64,000 nt of DNA from CAVZBT01 sp963773605 (GCA_963773605.1 CAVZBT010000018.1:138850-202849); one strand, 5' to 3'. Counted from the first letter of the stretch, positions 43,556 to 51,537 are shown. Translations and numbers: made by a program. The notes: generated from the letters alone by a model not told the origin.

Positions 43556-43792
43556 TCACCTCGGCGTCCGCATGGTGCGCCGAACCAGAAAAAAGCGATA
43601 AATGCTGTATGCCACGAACAGTATCCCGGCAAGCAGCACCACCGGGCGATGCAGCCGCCGCCAATATTGATAAACCAGGAACAACCCTGCGATCAGGTAC
43701 ACCAGGCTCGTGATCTGTTGCAGCCAGCCCAGCCACGGTTGGCCCGCGGGCCGTTGGCCGCCCCCGGCCGGCAACTCTCTTCGGATTCTCAT
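43556..43792 (-). CDS. Small two-helix membrane protein
   Basis: A 78-residue protein with an arginine/glycine-rich N-terminus and two hydrophobic segments (about residues 26-42 and 49-68), ending in a basic tail RRTMRTPR. No family recognised. It precedes hppA on the same strand by 50 bp, so cotranscription is likely and it could be an accessory of the pump, but nothing shows this directly. The weak GGGA before the ATG at 43792 gives only modest support for the start. Confidence 0.55.
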   Translation of the reverse strand: MRIRRELPAGGGQRPAGQPWLGWLQQITSLVYLIAGLFLVYQYWRRLHRPVVLLAGILFVAYSIYRFFLVRRTMRTPR

Positions 43793-43892
43793 AGGATCCC
43801 GTGCGCGGGGCGCCTGAGCCTAACGTCAAGGCAGAGTTGGACCGCGCATTATAACCTCGGGGCGCCGGATTCGGTAAGGATTATTGAAAATG

Positions 43893-44096
43893 TGGAGTGC
43901 GGCGGCTCGAAGCGGGAGTCCTTCCGTGATACCTCGTTCGAATTTCGTGTTTTCTCAGCACGAAAACGCATCTGGAGTGCGGCGGCTCGACGCCGCTTTC
44001 CCCGGGGCGGCGCGGTGACACGGGCGCCATTTCGGCGGAGGACAAGACGGATACGATAGGAACCGGCAAGCGGCGGCGTCGAGCCGCGGCACTCCA
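43893..44096. repeat. Palindromic intergenic element, copy C
   Basis: A left arm TGGAGTGCGG at 43893, an internal second arm at 43973 with GGCTCGACGCCGC, and the inverse arm GCGGCGTCGAGCCGC...CACTCCA ending at 44096. About 200 bp, filling the gap between the small membrane protein and spmB. Same family as copies A, B and D. Confidence 0.8.
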
Positions 44097-44110
44097 CATT
44101 TGGGTTGCGG

Positions 44111-44650
44111 CTAGGACCCGAAAACCAGCCGGCACACGATGATCGCGGCAATCAGGCTGACGACGTCTGCGGTCAGACCGGACAGGACTGCGTGACGCGT
44201 CTTTTTGATCCCGACCGACCCGAAGTAGACCGCCAGCACGTAGAACGTCGTTTCCGTGCTTCCATAGGCGGTGGCCGCGAGTCTTGCGATAAAGGAATCG
44301 GGCCCGTGCGTCTTGACCAGCTCCGTCACCACGCCCATCGAACCACTGCCGGAGAGCGGCCGCAGGAGCGCCAGCGGGAGAAGCTCGGCCGGCATCCCAA
44401 TACGGCGCAGAACTGGATCCAACCCGCGTGCCAGCATGTCTATGGCGCCTGCGCTGCGCAGCATTCCCACCGCGACGAGAATGGCCACCAGGTACGGAAT
44501 GATCCTCACGCCGACCTGGAATCCTTCCTTGGCACCTTCGACGAAGCTCTCATAGACCTTCACGCCCCGGAAAGCGCCGTAGATCGGAATCCCGAGGAGG
44601 AACACGGGGATGGCCCAGCGTGAAACGGCGCTGATGATTTCCTGGATCAT
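44111..44650 (-). CDS. spmB: Spore maturation protein B-like nucleoside-recognition membrane protein
   Basis: A 179-residue membrane protein of the Gate/nucleoside-recognition family with about five helices. The conserved stretch LARGLDPVLRRIGMPAELLPLALLRPLSGSGSMGVVTELVKTHGPDSFIARLAATAYGSTETTFYVLAVYFGSVG is diagnostic of SpmB. In Bacillus SpmA/SpmB promote spore-core dehydration; in non-sporulating Gram-negatives the pair is common but its job is unknown. It overlaps spmA by four bases (ATGA). No other sporulation genes are present. Confidence 0.9.
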   Translation of the reverse strand: MIQEIISAVSRWAIPVFLLGIPIYGAFRGVKVYESFVEGAKEGFQVGVRIIPYLVAILVAVGMLRSAGAIDMLARGLDPVLRRIGMPAELLPLALLRPLSGSGSMGVVTELVKTHGPDSFIARLAATAYGSTETTFYVLAVYFGSVGIKKTRHAVLSGLTADVVSLIAAIIVCRLVFGS

Positions 44651-45264
44651 GGCTGGTCCTCCCGTTTCGCACCCCTGTCGGCGGAAAACAGCGGCACCCG
44701 CTCGAGCAGCTTGGCCACCGTCACCCCGGCGACAAGCGCCACCATCGTGGATGCGACGGTGGTCCCTATGATGGCAGTGGGTTCACGCGAGCCCGCCGAG
44801 GCCAGTATGCTGATCATCGAGGCGGGGACAAGCTGCAGCCCGGCGGTGTTGACGGTCAGAAACGTGCACATCGCATTCGTCGCCACCCCCGGGTGTTCGT
44901 TCAGCCGGTTGAGGTCTTCCATGGCCTTCAACCCCAGGGGAGTCGCTGCATTGCTCAGGCCCAGCATGTTGGCAGCGATGTTCATCATCATGCTCCCCAT
45001 GGCCGGGTGGTCCGGAGGTACCTCGGGGAATAACCAGCGCAAGACGGGAGAGATCGCCTTGGCCAGTAGACGCATCAGGCCGGAATCTTCGGCAATCTTC
45101 ATGATCCCAAGCCAGAGGGCCATCACCCCGATCAGTCCGATCGCAATCGTAACGGCGTTCCCGGCAGAGTCGATCGCCGCTTTCGTGACCGCGTCGACTT
45201 TGCCGTTGATTCCCCCAAGCACTACAGCAACAATGACAAGCGCAAGCCAAATGTAATTGAGCAT
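44647..45264 (-). CDS. spmA: Spore maturation protein A-like nucleoside-recognition membrane protein
   Basis: A 205-residue membrane protein partnering SpmB. Visible family blocks are LIGVMALWLGIMKIAEDSGLM, LFPEVPPDHPAMGSMMMNIAANMLGLSNAATPLGLKAM and NTAGLQLVPASMIS. About five to six helices. The ATG at 45264 (MLNYIWL) is preferred over an ATG two codons upstream because TGGGG lies about 8 nt before it. Its stop overlaps the spmB start, so the two are translated together. Confidence 0.9.
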   Translation of the reverse strand: MLNYIWLALVIVAVVLGGINGKVDAVTKAAIDSAGNAVTIAIGLIGVMALWLGIMKIAEDSGLMRLLAKAISPVLRWLFPEVPPDHPAMGSMMMNIAANMLGLSNAATPLGLKAMEDLNRLNEHPGVATNAMCTFLTVNTAGLQLVPASMISILASAGSREPTAIIGTTVASTMVALVAGVTVAKLLERVPLFSADRGAKREDQP

Positions 45265-45317
45265 CGGCAACCCCAGGTTGTTGTCGGAGCGAGAGACATC
45301 AATAGAGCATGGAACTT

Positions 45318-45335
45318 TTCCAGGCGAAACTGGAA
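45318..45335. other. Hairpin in the spmA-ldcA divergent region
   Basis: TTCCAG-GCGAAA-CTGGAA, a perfect 6-bp stem with a GNRA-like hexaloop, in the roughly 240-bp gap between the divergent spmA and ldcA genes. It could be a 5'-UTR element of ldcA. No known riboswitch class is recognised. Confidence 0.28.
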
Positions 45336-45503
45336 CTTAGCTCGCTTCGCTCGCGACTTTAGGGGCCCAAGGGCAAAGCGGTCAAGATCAAAGGGGGAGC
45401 CAAGGTTCGGCCCTCGTGCCTTTACTCCCCGAAATCATTCCATAAGGTGGCCGAATCGTTTCTAGTTTCGATTCATTCTGCGATTTCCGAGTTGGAGCTT
45501 CCC

Positions 45504-46432
45504 ATGGACATCCCCGTAGTCCGCCCGCGGGCCCTGAAACCGGGCGACACCGTCGGAGTCATCGCCCCCGCAGGCCCGGTCGAGAACCGCGATGCGTTTC
45601 TGGCCGGTGTCGCAGCCATCGAGAGGCTCGGCTTCCGGGTGAAATACAGCGACCGCATATTCGAATCCCGGGGCTACCTGGCGGGTCCGGACACCGACCG
45701 CGCAGGGGAGCTGATGAACTGCTTCGAGGACCGTGAGGTGCGCGCGATCGTCCCGTTGCGCGGTGGCTACGGATGTGCCCGCCTGATCCCATGCCTGGAC
45801 GAGGCGAGACTGCGCCATCACCCGAAGGTTTTCATGGGTTTCAGCGATCTGACGACGCTGCACCTCTTCTTCAGACGCCGTTTCGGATGGGTAACGCTGC
45901 ACGGCCCCATGATGGTTTCGCCGGCCCTGGCCAACCTCTCGAGCGCGGCCGAACGACACCTGCTTTCCCTCTGGACCGATCCCGGATATCTCCCCAGCTA
46001 CGGTTTCCCGGAGCTGGAGCCGCTGGGCGCCCGGGGTTGCCGAGGGGAAGCTTGTCGGCGGATGCCTGTCGCTGCTGATCACGAGCATCGGCACACGATA
46101 CGAGATGAAGACGGAGGGGAAGATTCTCTTCCTGGAAGATCTTGGCGAACCTGCCTACCGGCTGGATCGCATGCTGACCCACCTCGAGCTGGCGGGCAAG
46201 CTCGAACGTGTAGCCGGCGTGCTGCTGGGAAGCTTCGCCGATTGCGAGCCGCCCCCCGGCGGCACCGTTGAAGACACTCTGCGTGAGCGGCTTGAACGGC
46301 TGCGGGTTCCAGTCCTGGCTGGATTTCCCGGCCGGCCACGGATCCGAAAACAGGGCGCTGCCGCTCGGGGTTAACGTACGGCTGGACTGCGACAAGTGCC
46401 AGTTGACCTGCCTTGAACCGGCCGTAGAGTGA
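45504..46432 (+). CDS. ldcA: Muramoyltetrapeptide (LD-) carboxypeptidase, two frameshifts
   Basis: A peptidase of family S66, about 310 residues, which removes the terminal D-alanine from tetrapeptides during peptidoglycan recycling in the cytoplasm. The nucleophile is Ser114 in MGFSDLTTLHL. The catalytic Glu is in FLEDLGEPAYRLDRMLTHL and the catalytic His in GFPAGHGSENRALPLG. The three residues lie in three different frames because of shifts at about 46025-46040 (before AEGKLVGGCLSLL) and 46327-46337 (CCCGGCC run in GFPAGHG). All parts are present and conserved to the stop at 46432, so two indel errors are more likely than decay. The ATG at 45504 has GGAG about 8 nt upstream. Confidence 0.84.
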
Positions 46433-46502
46433 AGCCAGGCCACCCTGACACCGATCCGGACGCAAGGCCCTTTCCTGCACTATCCCGCAAGGAGTAAAAT
46501 TA

Positions 46503-46658
46503 ATGGAGATGAATGTGGGGATGCAGCTCACAATCCGGATAAGTAAAAACGAAGATTGGACTTTACACCTTCGCACAGAGTTGGTAGACTCCACCTTTCT
46601 TGGAAATCCCCGTAGTACGCAAGCTGGTCACCGGATTACTTTAATAGTAAACCAATAG
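46503..46658 (+). CDS. Small predicted protein (51 residues)
   Basis: An ATG 8 nt after AAGGAG opens a 51-codon frame beginning MEMNVGMQLTIRIS and ending ITLIVNQ before TAG. Composition alternates hydrophobic and polar residues as in a short beta-rich peptide. It has more A/T-ending codons (AGT, AAA, TTA, ATA, GTA) than its neighbours, and the 46490-46670 stretch is AT-rich. No family recognised. The strong ribosome site is the main support. Confidence 0.4.
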   Translation: MEMNVGMQLTIRISKNEDWTLHLRTELVDSTFLGNPRSTQAGHRITLIVNQ

Positions 46659-46670
46659 AGCAACCCGTAT

Positions 46671-47357
46671 ATGAGCCTTCCCGGCGCTCTCGCCAAGCTG
46701 CAAAAAAGGGGTGCTGACCTCTATCTGGAGGCGGCACAGTTTTTTAGCGAGAACAATCTGATCCGGGAAACCTGGATCGAGATGTCCCGAGACCTGGAGC
46801 GGCAGGCGGCCAGCCTGAAGAGCCTGCCGGCTTCATTCTGGGGACGACTGAGAGCCGACGAAGCGACCCTCGGTGCGGCCCTCGAATTGTGCTCGGCTCC
46901 GCAGGCTTCGCCGCGTTGGGAAAGCCGGGCGCTCACGCACTGCTTCACCCGCACTCTTGACTTCGAGGAACCGCTGATTCTGCGGACGTATGTTCCGTTG
47001 ACACGAGTACTTCGCACCGAGTGGACCGATCATGCGCTCGACTTCTATATTATGGTCAAGGCGCATGTTGCACGACTTACCCGCATCATCGAGACCTTCT
47101 CGGCGGACCCGTCGCTGACGCAGCGCGCAGCCCACCTCATGCAGTCGTTCGAGCGGGAGGTGCAGGGGCCAGCCCTGCCCTCTCACACACGCGCCGAGAG
47201 CCGACCGGGGGTGCGTCCCAAGGTCAAGCCGGCGCATGCCCAGGAACAGGCCGGCCCACGGCATTCGCTGACCCAACGGGGCAAGAGCCTCGGGAAGCGC
47301 TCCAAGCCGCTCGTCAAGAAGATCGAAATCCCCCGCCGCAGCGCCCGGCGCGGGTAA
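46671..47357 (+). CDS. Hypothetical helical protein with basic C-terminal tail
   Basis: A 228-residue protein of unknown family. Residues 1-160 are predicted helical and contain a repeated acidic/aromatic pattern (LYLEAAQFFSENNLIRETWIEMSRDLERQAASLKSLP, TYVPLTRVLRTEWTDHALDFYIMVKAHVARLTRIIETFSADP). This could be a ferritin-like or rubrerythrin-like four-helix arrangement, but the diagnostic ExxH pairs are not evident. Residues 170-228 form a Lys/Arg-rich disordered tail (SLGKRSKPLVKKIEIPRRSARRG), suggesting nucleic-acid or membrane-lipid contact. It precedes the ClpX-like gene by about 110 bp on the same strand and could be a partner or substrate. Confidence 0.6.
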   Translation: MSLPGALAKLQKRGADLYLEAAQFFSENNLIRETWIEMSRDLERQAASLKSLPASFWGRLRADEATLGAALELCSAPQASPRWESRALTHCFTRTLDFEEPLILRTYVPLTRVLRTEWTDHALDFYIMVKAHVARLTRIIETFSADPSLTQRAAHLMQSFEREVQGPALPSHTRAESRPGVRPKVKPAHAQEQAGPRHSLTQRGKSLGKRSKPLVKKIEIPRRSARRG

Positions 47358-47467
47358 GCGCTCCCCTCAGCGGTTGATTTTTGCCGAGCCAGCACTCATA
47401 CTTTATCCTGAACGCCCGCTAAGCTAAGATTTTGCAGAAGCATAGCAGAGTCAGGAGGTTCTCCCCG

Positions 47468-49024
47468 TTGTTCAAAGATCCCAGCTGGCCGAATACCGAC
47501 GAATTGCGCAAGGACATGGAGGAGTTTTTCACCAAGAAATATGGTGATCGTGTGCGGCTCGGAGTCTTGAGCCCACAACCCGACCAGGCCCGCACCGCGG
47601 ACGAGGGGACCGAGACGACGGAGTCACCGCTCAACCTTCAGTTCGACTATTTGCCCCGAGACATAAAGAAGTACCTGGACCGGTATGTGATCCAGCAGGA
47701 GAGCGCTAAAAAGGTACTTGCCACAGCGATTTGCGACCACTACAACCATATCAAACGCTGCTCCAGCAAGGGCCCCTGCAAGGAGTACGCAAAGCAGAAC
47801 ATCATCATGGTCGGCCCGACCGGCGTGGGCAAAACCTACCTTGTCCGCACCATCGCCGATCTGATTGGGGTTCCGTTCGTGAAGGCCGACGCCACCAAGT
47901 TCTCCGAAACCGGTTATGTGGGCGGGGATGTGGAAGACCTCGTGCGCGAGCTCGTCCAGAAGGCGGACGGCGACATCAGGCTGGCGGAGTACGGCATCAT
48001 CTATCTGGATGAAATCGACAAGATTGCGACGCCGTCGAACGTGCTGGGACGCGACGTCAGCGGCGGCGGCGTTCAGCGTGGCCTGCTGAAGCTGATGGAA
48101 GAGACCGAAGTCAGCCTGCGCACCCCGTTTGACCTGACGTCGCAGCTGCAGGCGGCAATGGAGTTTCAGAGCAAGGGCAAGGTCAGCCGGTCGCTGATAA
48201 ACACGCGTCACATCCTCTTCATCGTCTCCGGAGCGTTCAACGGGCTTGCCGACATCGTCCGGAGACGTATCGGGGCGAAGCGCATCGGTTTTCTGGGTTC
48301 CGCGGCGCTGCGCGGCGGAGAGGATTACCTCCCGGCCGCCAAGAGCAGCGATTTCATAGAGTTCGGGTTCGAGTCCGAGTTCATCGGGCGGCTCCCGGTC
48401 ATCGTCACCTGCCAGCAACTCGGCGTCGACGACCTGTTTCAGATCCTGAAGCACTCGGAAGGGTCTATCATGCGCCAGTACGAGCAGGCCTTCGAGGCCT
48501 ACGGCATCACTCTGACGTCCAACGATGAGGGGCTGCGCCGGGTCGCCCAGATCGCGTACGAGGAAAAGACCGGCGCCCGGAGTCTGGTCGGGGTGTGTGA
48601 GCGCGTATTCCGGGAGTTCAAGTATCAGCTGCCCGCCTCCGGGGTCGGGAGTTTTGAGCTCACCTCCGAAGTGGTGGACGCCCCCGAGCAGGTGCTCGAC
48701 CGCATGCTCGAGGCTTCGCGCTCCGATCGGTTGCGGGACATGCACGGGCGGCTGAAGACGATAGTCCAGAGTTGGTCGGAACGCTTCGGCCTCGAGATCG
48801 CCATCGACCCAGAAGCCGCGCGGCTGCTCGGCAGCAAGGCGCTCGAATCAAACGAGACGGTTGAGGACGTATTCAAGGAAATTTTCAAGAACTACGAGCA
48901 CGGGCTGAACCTGATCCGGAAAAACCATGGCGCGGTGCGCTTCGAGATCACCCCGGAAGTGCTTCGCAATCCCGAGTCCGCGCTGGACCGTTGGATCCGG
49001 CAGTATTTTGAGGCGAAGCCCTAA
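47468..49024 (+). CDS. ClpX-like AAA+ unfoldase lacking the N-terminal zinc domain
   Basis: A 518-residue protein. Walker A is GPTGVGKT (116-123), the pore loop GYVG is at 149-152 and Walker B IIYLDEIDK at 177-185. The ClpX-type GRDVSGGGVQRGLLKLMEET and VSGAFNGLADIVRRRIG are present. RIGF (273-275 IGF) is at the position of the ClpP-docking loop, so ClpP interaction is plausible. The four-cysteine zinc domain of true ClpX is missing and replaced by an unrelated 60-residue N-terminus. A CSSKGPC pair occurs before Walker A, and the C-terminus has about 110 extra residues. The start is TTG at 47468: AGGAGG lies 9 nt upstream, whereas the earlier TTG at 47432 lacks one. Probably a specialised second ClpX. 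Confidence 0.84.
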   Translation: MFKDPSWPNTDELRKDMEEFFTKKYGDRVRLGVLSPQPDQARTADEGTETTESPLNLQFDYLPRDIKKYLDRYVIQQESAKKVLATAICDHYNHIKRCSSKGPCKEYAKQNIIMVGPTGVGKTYLVRTIADLIGVPFVKADATKFSETGYVGGDVEDLVRELVQKADGDIRLAEYGIIYLDEIDKIATPSNVLGRDVSGGGVQRGLLKLMEETEVSLRTPFDLTSQLQAAMEFQSKGKVSRSLINTRHILFIVSGAFNGLADIVRRRIGAKRIGFLGSAALRGGEDYLPAAKSSDFIEFGFESEFIGRLPVIVTCQQLGVDDLFQILKHSEGSIMRQYEQAFEAYGITLTSNDEGLRRVAQIAYEEKTGARSLVGVCERVFREFKYQLPASGVGSFELTSEVVDAPEQVLDRMLEASRSDRLRDMHGRLKTIVQSWSERFGLEIAIDPEAARLLGSKALESNETVEDVFKEIFKNYEHGLNLIRKNHGAVRFEITPEVLRNPESALDRWIRQYFEAKP

Positions 49025-49031
49025 GACAGTT

Positions 49032-50000
49032 TCAGTGTCCTCCGTCGCAAGCTTCTCGCGGGTAGAGCCTGCCGTGCCAGGTGCCGCGGGCCGCGAGGCG
49101 GCGCTCGACGTCGTATTGTATTTCCGCTTTCGTCTTGCGCCAGCGGGGCGCTATCAAGTCGGCTTCGGGCGCCAGCCCAAAGAGCCGCTCCACCCGGATT
49201 GCCGGGCTGAGGCGCTCCAGGACATCCACCACGAGGTCGAGGTATTCCGGATACTCCAAGACGCGGAACGGCTTGCGCCGGTATTCCCGACCCATGGCAG
49301 TGTGGCGCACCGCATGCAGATGGTGCAGCTTTACGAAGTCAATCCCCGCCGTTGAAACGACACCAGGCATGGCGAGGATCTCCTCGCGCGTTTCCCATGG
49401 GAATCCGAGGATGAGGTGGGCACAGATCGAAATGCCGCGACCGCGGGTGCGCGCCACCGCATCGGCCCAGCATCGGAAGTCGTGCCCGCGATTGATGCGC
49501 GCCAGGGTCGAGTCATAGATCGACTCGAGCCCATATTCCAGCGTGACGAAACGGGTTCGGGCGAGCTGCTCGAACCAGGCAATTTTCTCGTCGTCGACGC
49601 AGTCCGGACGCGTCCCGACAGCCAAGCCTACGACGTCGGGGTGGGCAAGCGCCTGCTCGTACATCGGGACGAGTTTTTCGAGGGGCGCGTACGTGTTGGT
49701 ATACGGCTGGAAGTAGACCACGAACCTGCGGCTGCGATAACGGGCGCGCAGATAGTCGATGCCTTCGCGCACCTGTTCCGCAATCGGCGCAAGCCGCCGG
49801 ACGGCACCCGGCCGGAACGACTCGTTGTTGCAGTAGGTGCATCCTCCCGCGCCGACGATGCCATCGCGGTTCGGGCACGTGAACCCTCCGTCGACGACGA
49901 CCTTGTAGATGCGGCAGCCGAACCTCTCTTTCAGGTAGGCACCGTAGGAGTTGTACCGGCTTCCGGCCGCAAACGGTCCTCGCGGCGGCGATTCACGCAT
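49032..50000 (-). CDS. Radical SAM protein, YhcC/YtqA (TIGR01212) family
   Basis: A 322-residue radical SAM enzyme. The N-terminus (RYNSYGAYLKERFGCRIYKVVVDGGFTCPNRDG...GGCTYCNN) has the three cluster cysteines spaced C-x11-C-x2-C, the unusual spacing of this family. The core shows AVGTRPDCVDDE, TLEYGLESIYDSTLARINRGHD and HLILGFPWETREEI. The family contains E. coli YhcC and B. subtilis YtqA; the latter is implicated in wobble-uridine modification of tRNA. Function here is inferred by family only. The start ATG at 50000 has no ribosome site, but a perfect TATAAT lies 7 nt upstream, suggesting a leaderless message. It converges on the ClpX-like gene with 7 bp between stops. Confidence 0.88.
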   Translation of the reverse strand: MRESPPRGPFAAGSRYNSYGAYLKERFGCRIYKVVVDGGFTCPNRDGIVGAGGCTYCNNESFRPGAVRRLAPIAEQVREGIDYLRARYRSRRFVVYFQPYTNTYAPLEKLVPMYEQALAHPDVVGLAVGTRPDCVDDEKIAWFEQLARTRFVTLEYGLESIYDSTLARINRGHDFRCWADAVARTRGRGISICAHLILGFPWETREEILAMPGVVSTAGIDFVKLHHLHAVRHTAMGREYRRKPFRVLEYPEYLDLVVDVLERLSPAIRVERLFGLAPEADLIAPRWRKTKAEIQYDVERRLAARGTWHGRLYPREACDGGH

Positions 50001-50006
50001 ACCGGA

Positions 50007-50012
50007 ATTATA
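50007..50012 (-). promoter_or_regulatory. -10 element of the radical SAM gene
   Basis: A perfect TATAAT (minus strand) 6 nt before the ATG at 50000. The -35 region is poor. Transcription would start at or next to the ATG. Confidence 0.42.
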
Positions 50013-50074
50013 CTAGGACTCGCGCCGCCCCCCATATCGGACTTCAACGTCACTGCGGCGCGGCGGCGCCGTTC

Positions 50075-50126
50075 TGGAGTGCGGCGGCTCGACGCCGCTT
50101 TGGGGTCGGCGCCTGGGCGCCGACCT
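50075..50126. repeat. Palindromic intergenic element, copy D (half)
   Basis: A TGGAGTGCGG arm with GGCTCGACGCCGC, then GGTCGGCGCC-TGGGCGCCGACC. It is the exact reverse complement of 5400-5451 (52 of 52). The distal inverted arm is absent. It ends 14 bp before the -35 of the nucleoside transporter promoter. Confidence 0.85.
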
Positions 50127-50140
50127 GTACGAGCGATACG

Positions 50141-50169
50141 TTGTATTAGTAACGAGCGCTCCCTATAAT
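50141..50169 (+). promoter_or_regulatory. Sigma-70-type promoter of the nucleoside transporter gene
   Basis: TTGTAT (50141-50146), exactly 17 nt, TATAAT (50164-50169, perfect). The -10 overlaps the first in-frame ATG (50168), so that ATG cannot be used; the next ATG (50210) has its own GGAG ribosome site. Confidence 0.68.
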
Positions 50170-50209
50170 GACCGCTTTCCTAACCAACTGGAATCCATCG
50201 GAGCCCGTC

Positions 50210-51421
50210 ATGCAGAGACTGTCCGGCCTGCTGGGGATCGTCGCCATTCTCGCCATCGCCTACATTTGCTCCACAAACCGCCGCGCTATCCGGCTGAAGA
50301 CCATAGCCTGGGGCCTCGGACTGCAGTTCACCTTCGCAGTGCTCGTCCTCAGAACGGGAACCGGCCAGGCCGTGTTCCGGTGGATCGGCGACAAGATAAC
50401 GGCCCTCCTGGCATTCGCGCATGTGGGGTCATCCTTTGTCTTCGGTCAACTCGGCACGCCGGGGAATACCCTCGCCCTGTTCGCATTCCAGGTGCTCCCC
50501 ACCATCATCTTCATCGCTGCGCTCTTTGCCATCCTGTACTACCTGGGGGTGATGCAGCTGATCGTTCTGGGGTTCGCCAAGGTGATGACCCGCTTGATGG
50601 GGGCCAGCGGGGCCGAGTCTCTGAACGTGGCCGCCAGCATCTTCATGGGCCAGACCGAGGCGCCGCTGACGATACGCCCTTTCCTGTCCGCGATGACGCG
50701 GTCGGAATTGATGACGGTGATGACCAGCGGGATGGCGCACATCTCCGGGGGGATCATGGCCGCCTATATCGCGTTCGGCGTGGAAGCGCGGCACCTGCTG
50801 ACCGCGGTGATCATGACCGCTCCGGGCACGATCATGATGGCCAAAATGTTCGTGCCGGAGACCGAACAGCCCAAGACCGCGGGGACCGTCACGCTCAAGA
50901 TCGAACGCACCGACGTCAACGTTATCGACGCGGCGGCGCGCGGAACCGGGGAGGGGCTGCACCTGGCTCTGAACGTGGGCGCGATGCTGATCTCGTTTCT
51001 GGCCCTGATTGCGCTGGTAAACGCCCTGCTGGGAACCGTGCCTCTCGGAGGCGGGCAGCACCTCAGCCTGGAGTGGATTTTCGGCCGCGTCGCCGCTCCG
51101 CTCGCCTGGCTTATGGGCGTGCCCTGGCGGGATTGTTTCGCCGTCGGAAATCTGCTCGGCACGCGGCTGGTCCTGAACGAACTGATCGCCTACGGGCAGC
51201 TGGGCACCCTGAAGGCGAGCATCGACCCGCGCTCTTTCGTAATCGCCACGTTCGCCCTGTGTGGGTTCGCCAACTTCAGCTCGATCGGGATTCAGCTTGG
51301 AGGGATTGGTGCGCTGGCTCCCGATCGCAAGCATGACCTGGCCCTGCTCGGCTTCCGTGCAGTGGCGGCCGGGACGCTCGCCAACTACCTTTCGGCTTCT
51401 ATCGCCGGCATGTTGATGTGA
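50210..51421 (+). CDS. Concentrative nucleoside transporter (NupC/CNT family)
   Basis: A 403-residue inner-membrane symporter importing nucleosides with H+ or Na+. About ten hydrophobic segments are visible. CNT signatures are GQTEAPLTIRPFLSAMTRSELMTVMTSGMAHISGGIMAAYIAFGV, the GTGEGLHLALNVGAMLISFLALIAL segment and the C-terminal ALCGFANFSSIGIQLGGIGALAPDRK. The start is set by two signals: the promoter -10 covers the upstream ATG at 50168, and GGAG lies 6 nt before the ATG at 50210. A GC-rich repeat hairpin follows the stop. No nucleoside catabolic genes are adjacent. Confidence 0.93.
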   Translation: MQRLSGLLGIVAILAIAYICSTNRRAIRLKTIAWGLGLQFTFAVLVLRTGTGQAVFRWIGDKITALLAFAHVGSSFVFGQLGTPGNTLALFAFQVLPTIIFIAALFAILYYLGVMQLIVLGFAKVMTRLMGASGAESLNVAASIFMGQTEAPLTIRPFLSAMTRSELMTVMTSGMAHISGGIMAAYIAFGVEARHLLTAVIMTAPGTIMMAKMFVPETEQPKTAGTVTLKIERTDVNVIDAAARGTGEGLHLALNVGAMLISFLALIALVNALLGTVPLGGGQHLSLEWIFGRVAAPLAWLMGVPWRDCFAVGNLLGTRLVLNELIAYGQLGTLKASIDPRSFVIATFALCGFANFSSIGIQLGGIGALAPDRKHDLALLGFRAVAAGTLANYLSASIAGMLM

Positions 51422-51427
51422 AAAACC

Positions 51428-51487
51428 GGAAGCAGGAAGCCCGAAGCCGGGAGCCGGAATGGCTTCCGGCTTCCGGCTTCCGCTTCC
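51428..51487. repeat. GGAAGC/GCTTCC inverted repeat after the transporter
   Basis: A left arm of degenerate GGAAGC-type units (51428-51459) and a right arm of GGCTTCC units (51461-51487) can fold into a long imperfect hairpin immediately after the nupC-like stop, probably also acting as terminator. The right arm shares 23 identical bases with the repeat block at 52529. Confidence 0.65.
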
Positions 51488-51531
51488 TCGCTCATCAAAA
51501 CAATCGAGCCCCAACACTCCAGCTCAAGGGT

Positions 51532-51537
51532 TATGAT
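51532..51537 (+). promoter_or_regulatory. Putative -10 of the aldo/keto reductase gene
   Basis: TATGAT, 23 nt before the ATG at 51561, with GGAGGG correctly placed between. No good -35 is visible. Confidence 0.3.

Noticed and set aside
45265..45503. Possible riboswitch before ldcA
   Set aside because: Only one short hairpin is clear. No known aptamer core is recognisable, and ldcA is not a typical riboswitch target.
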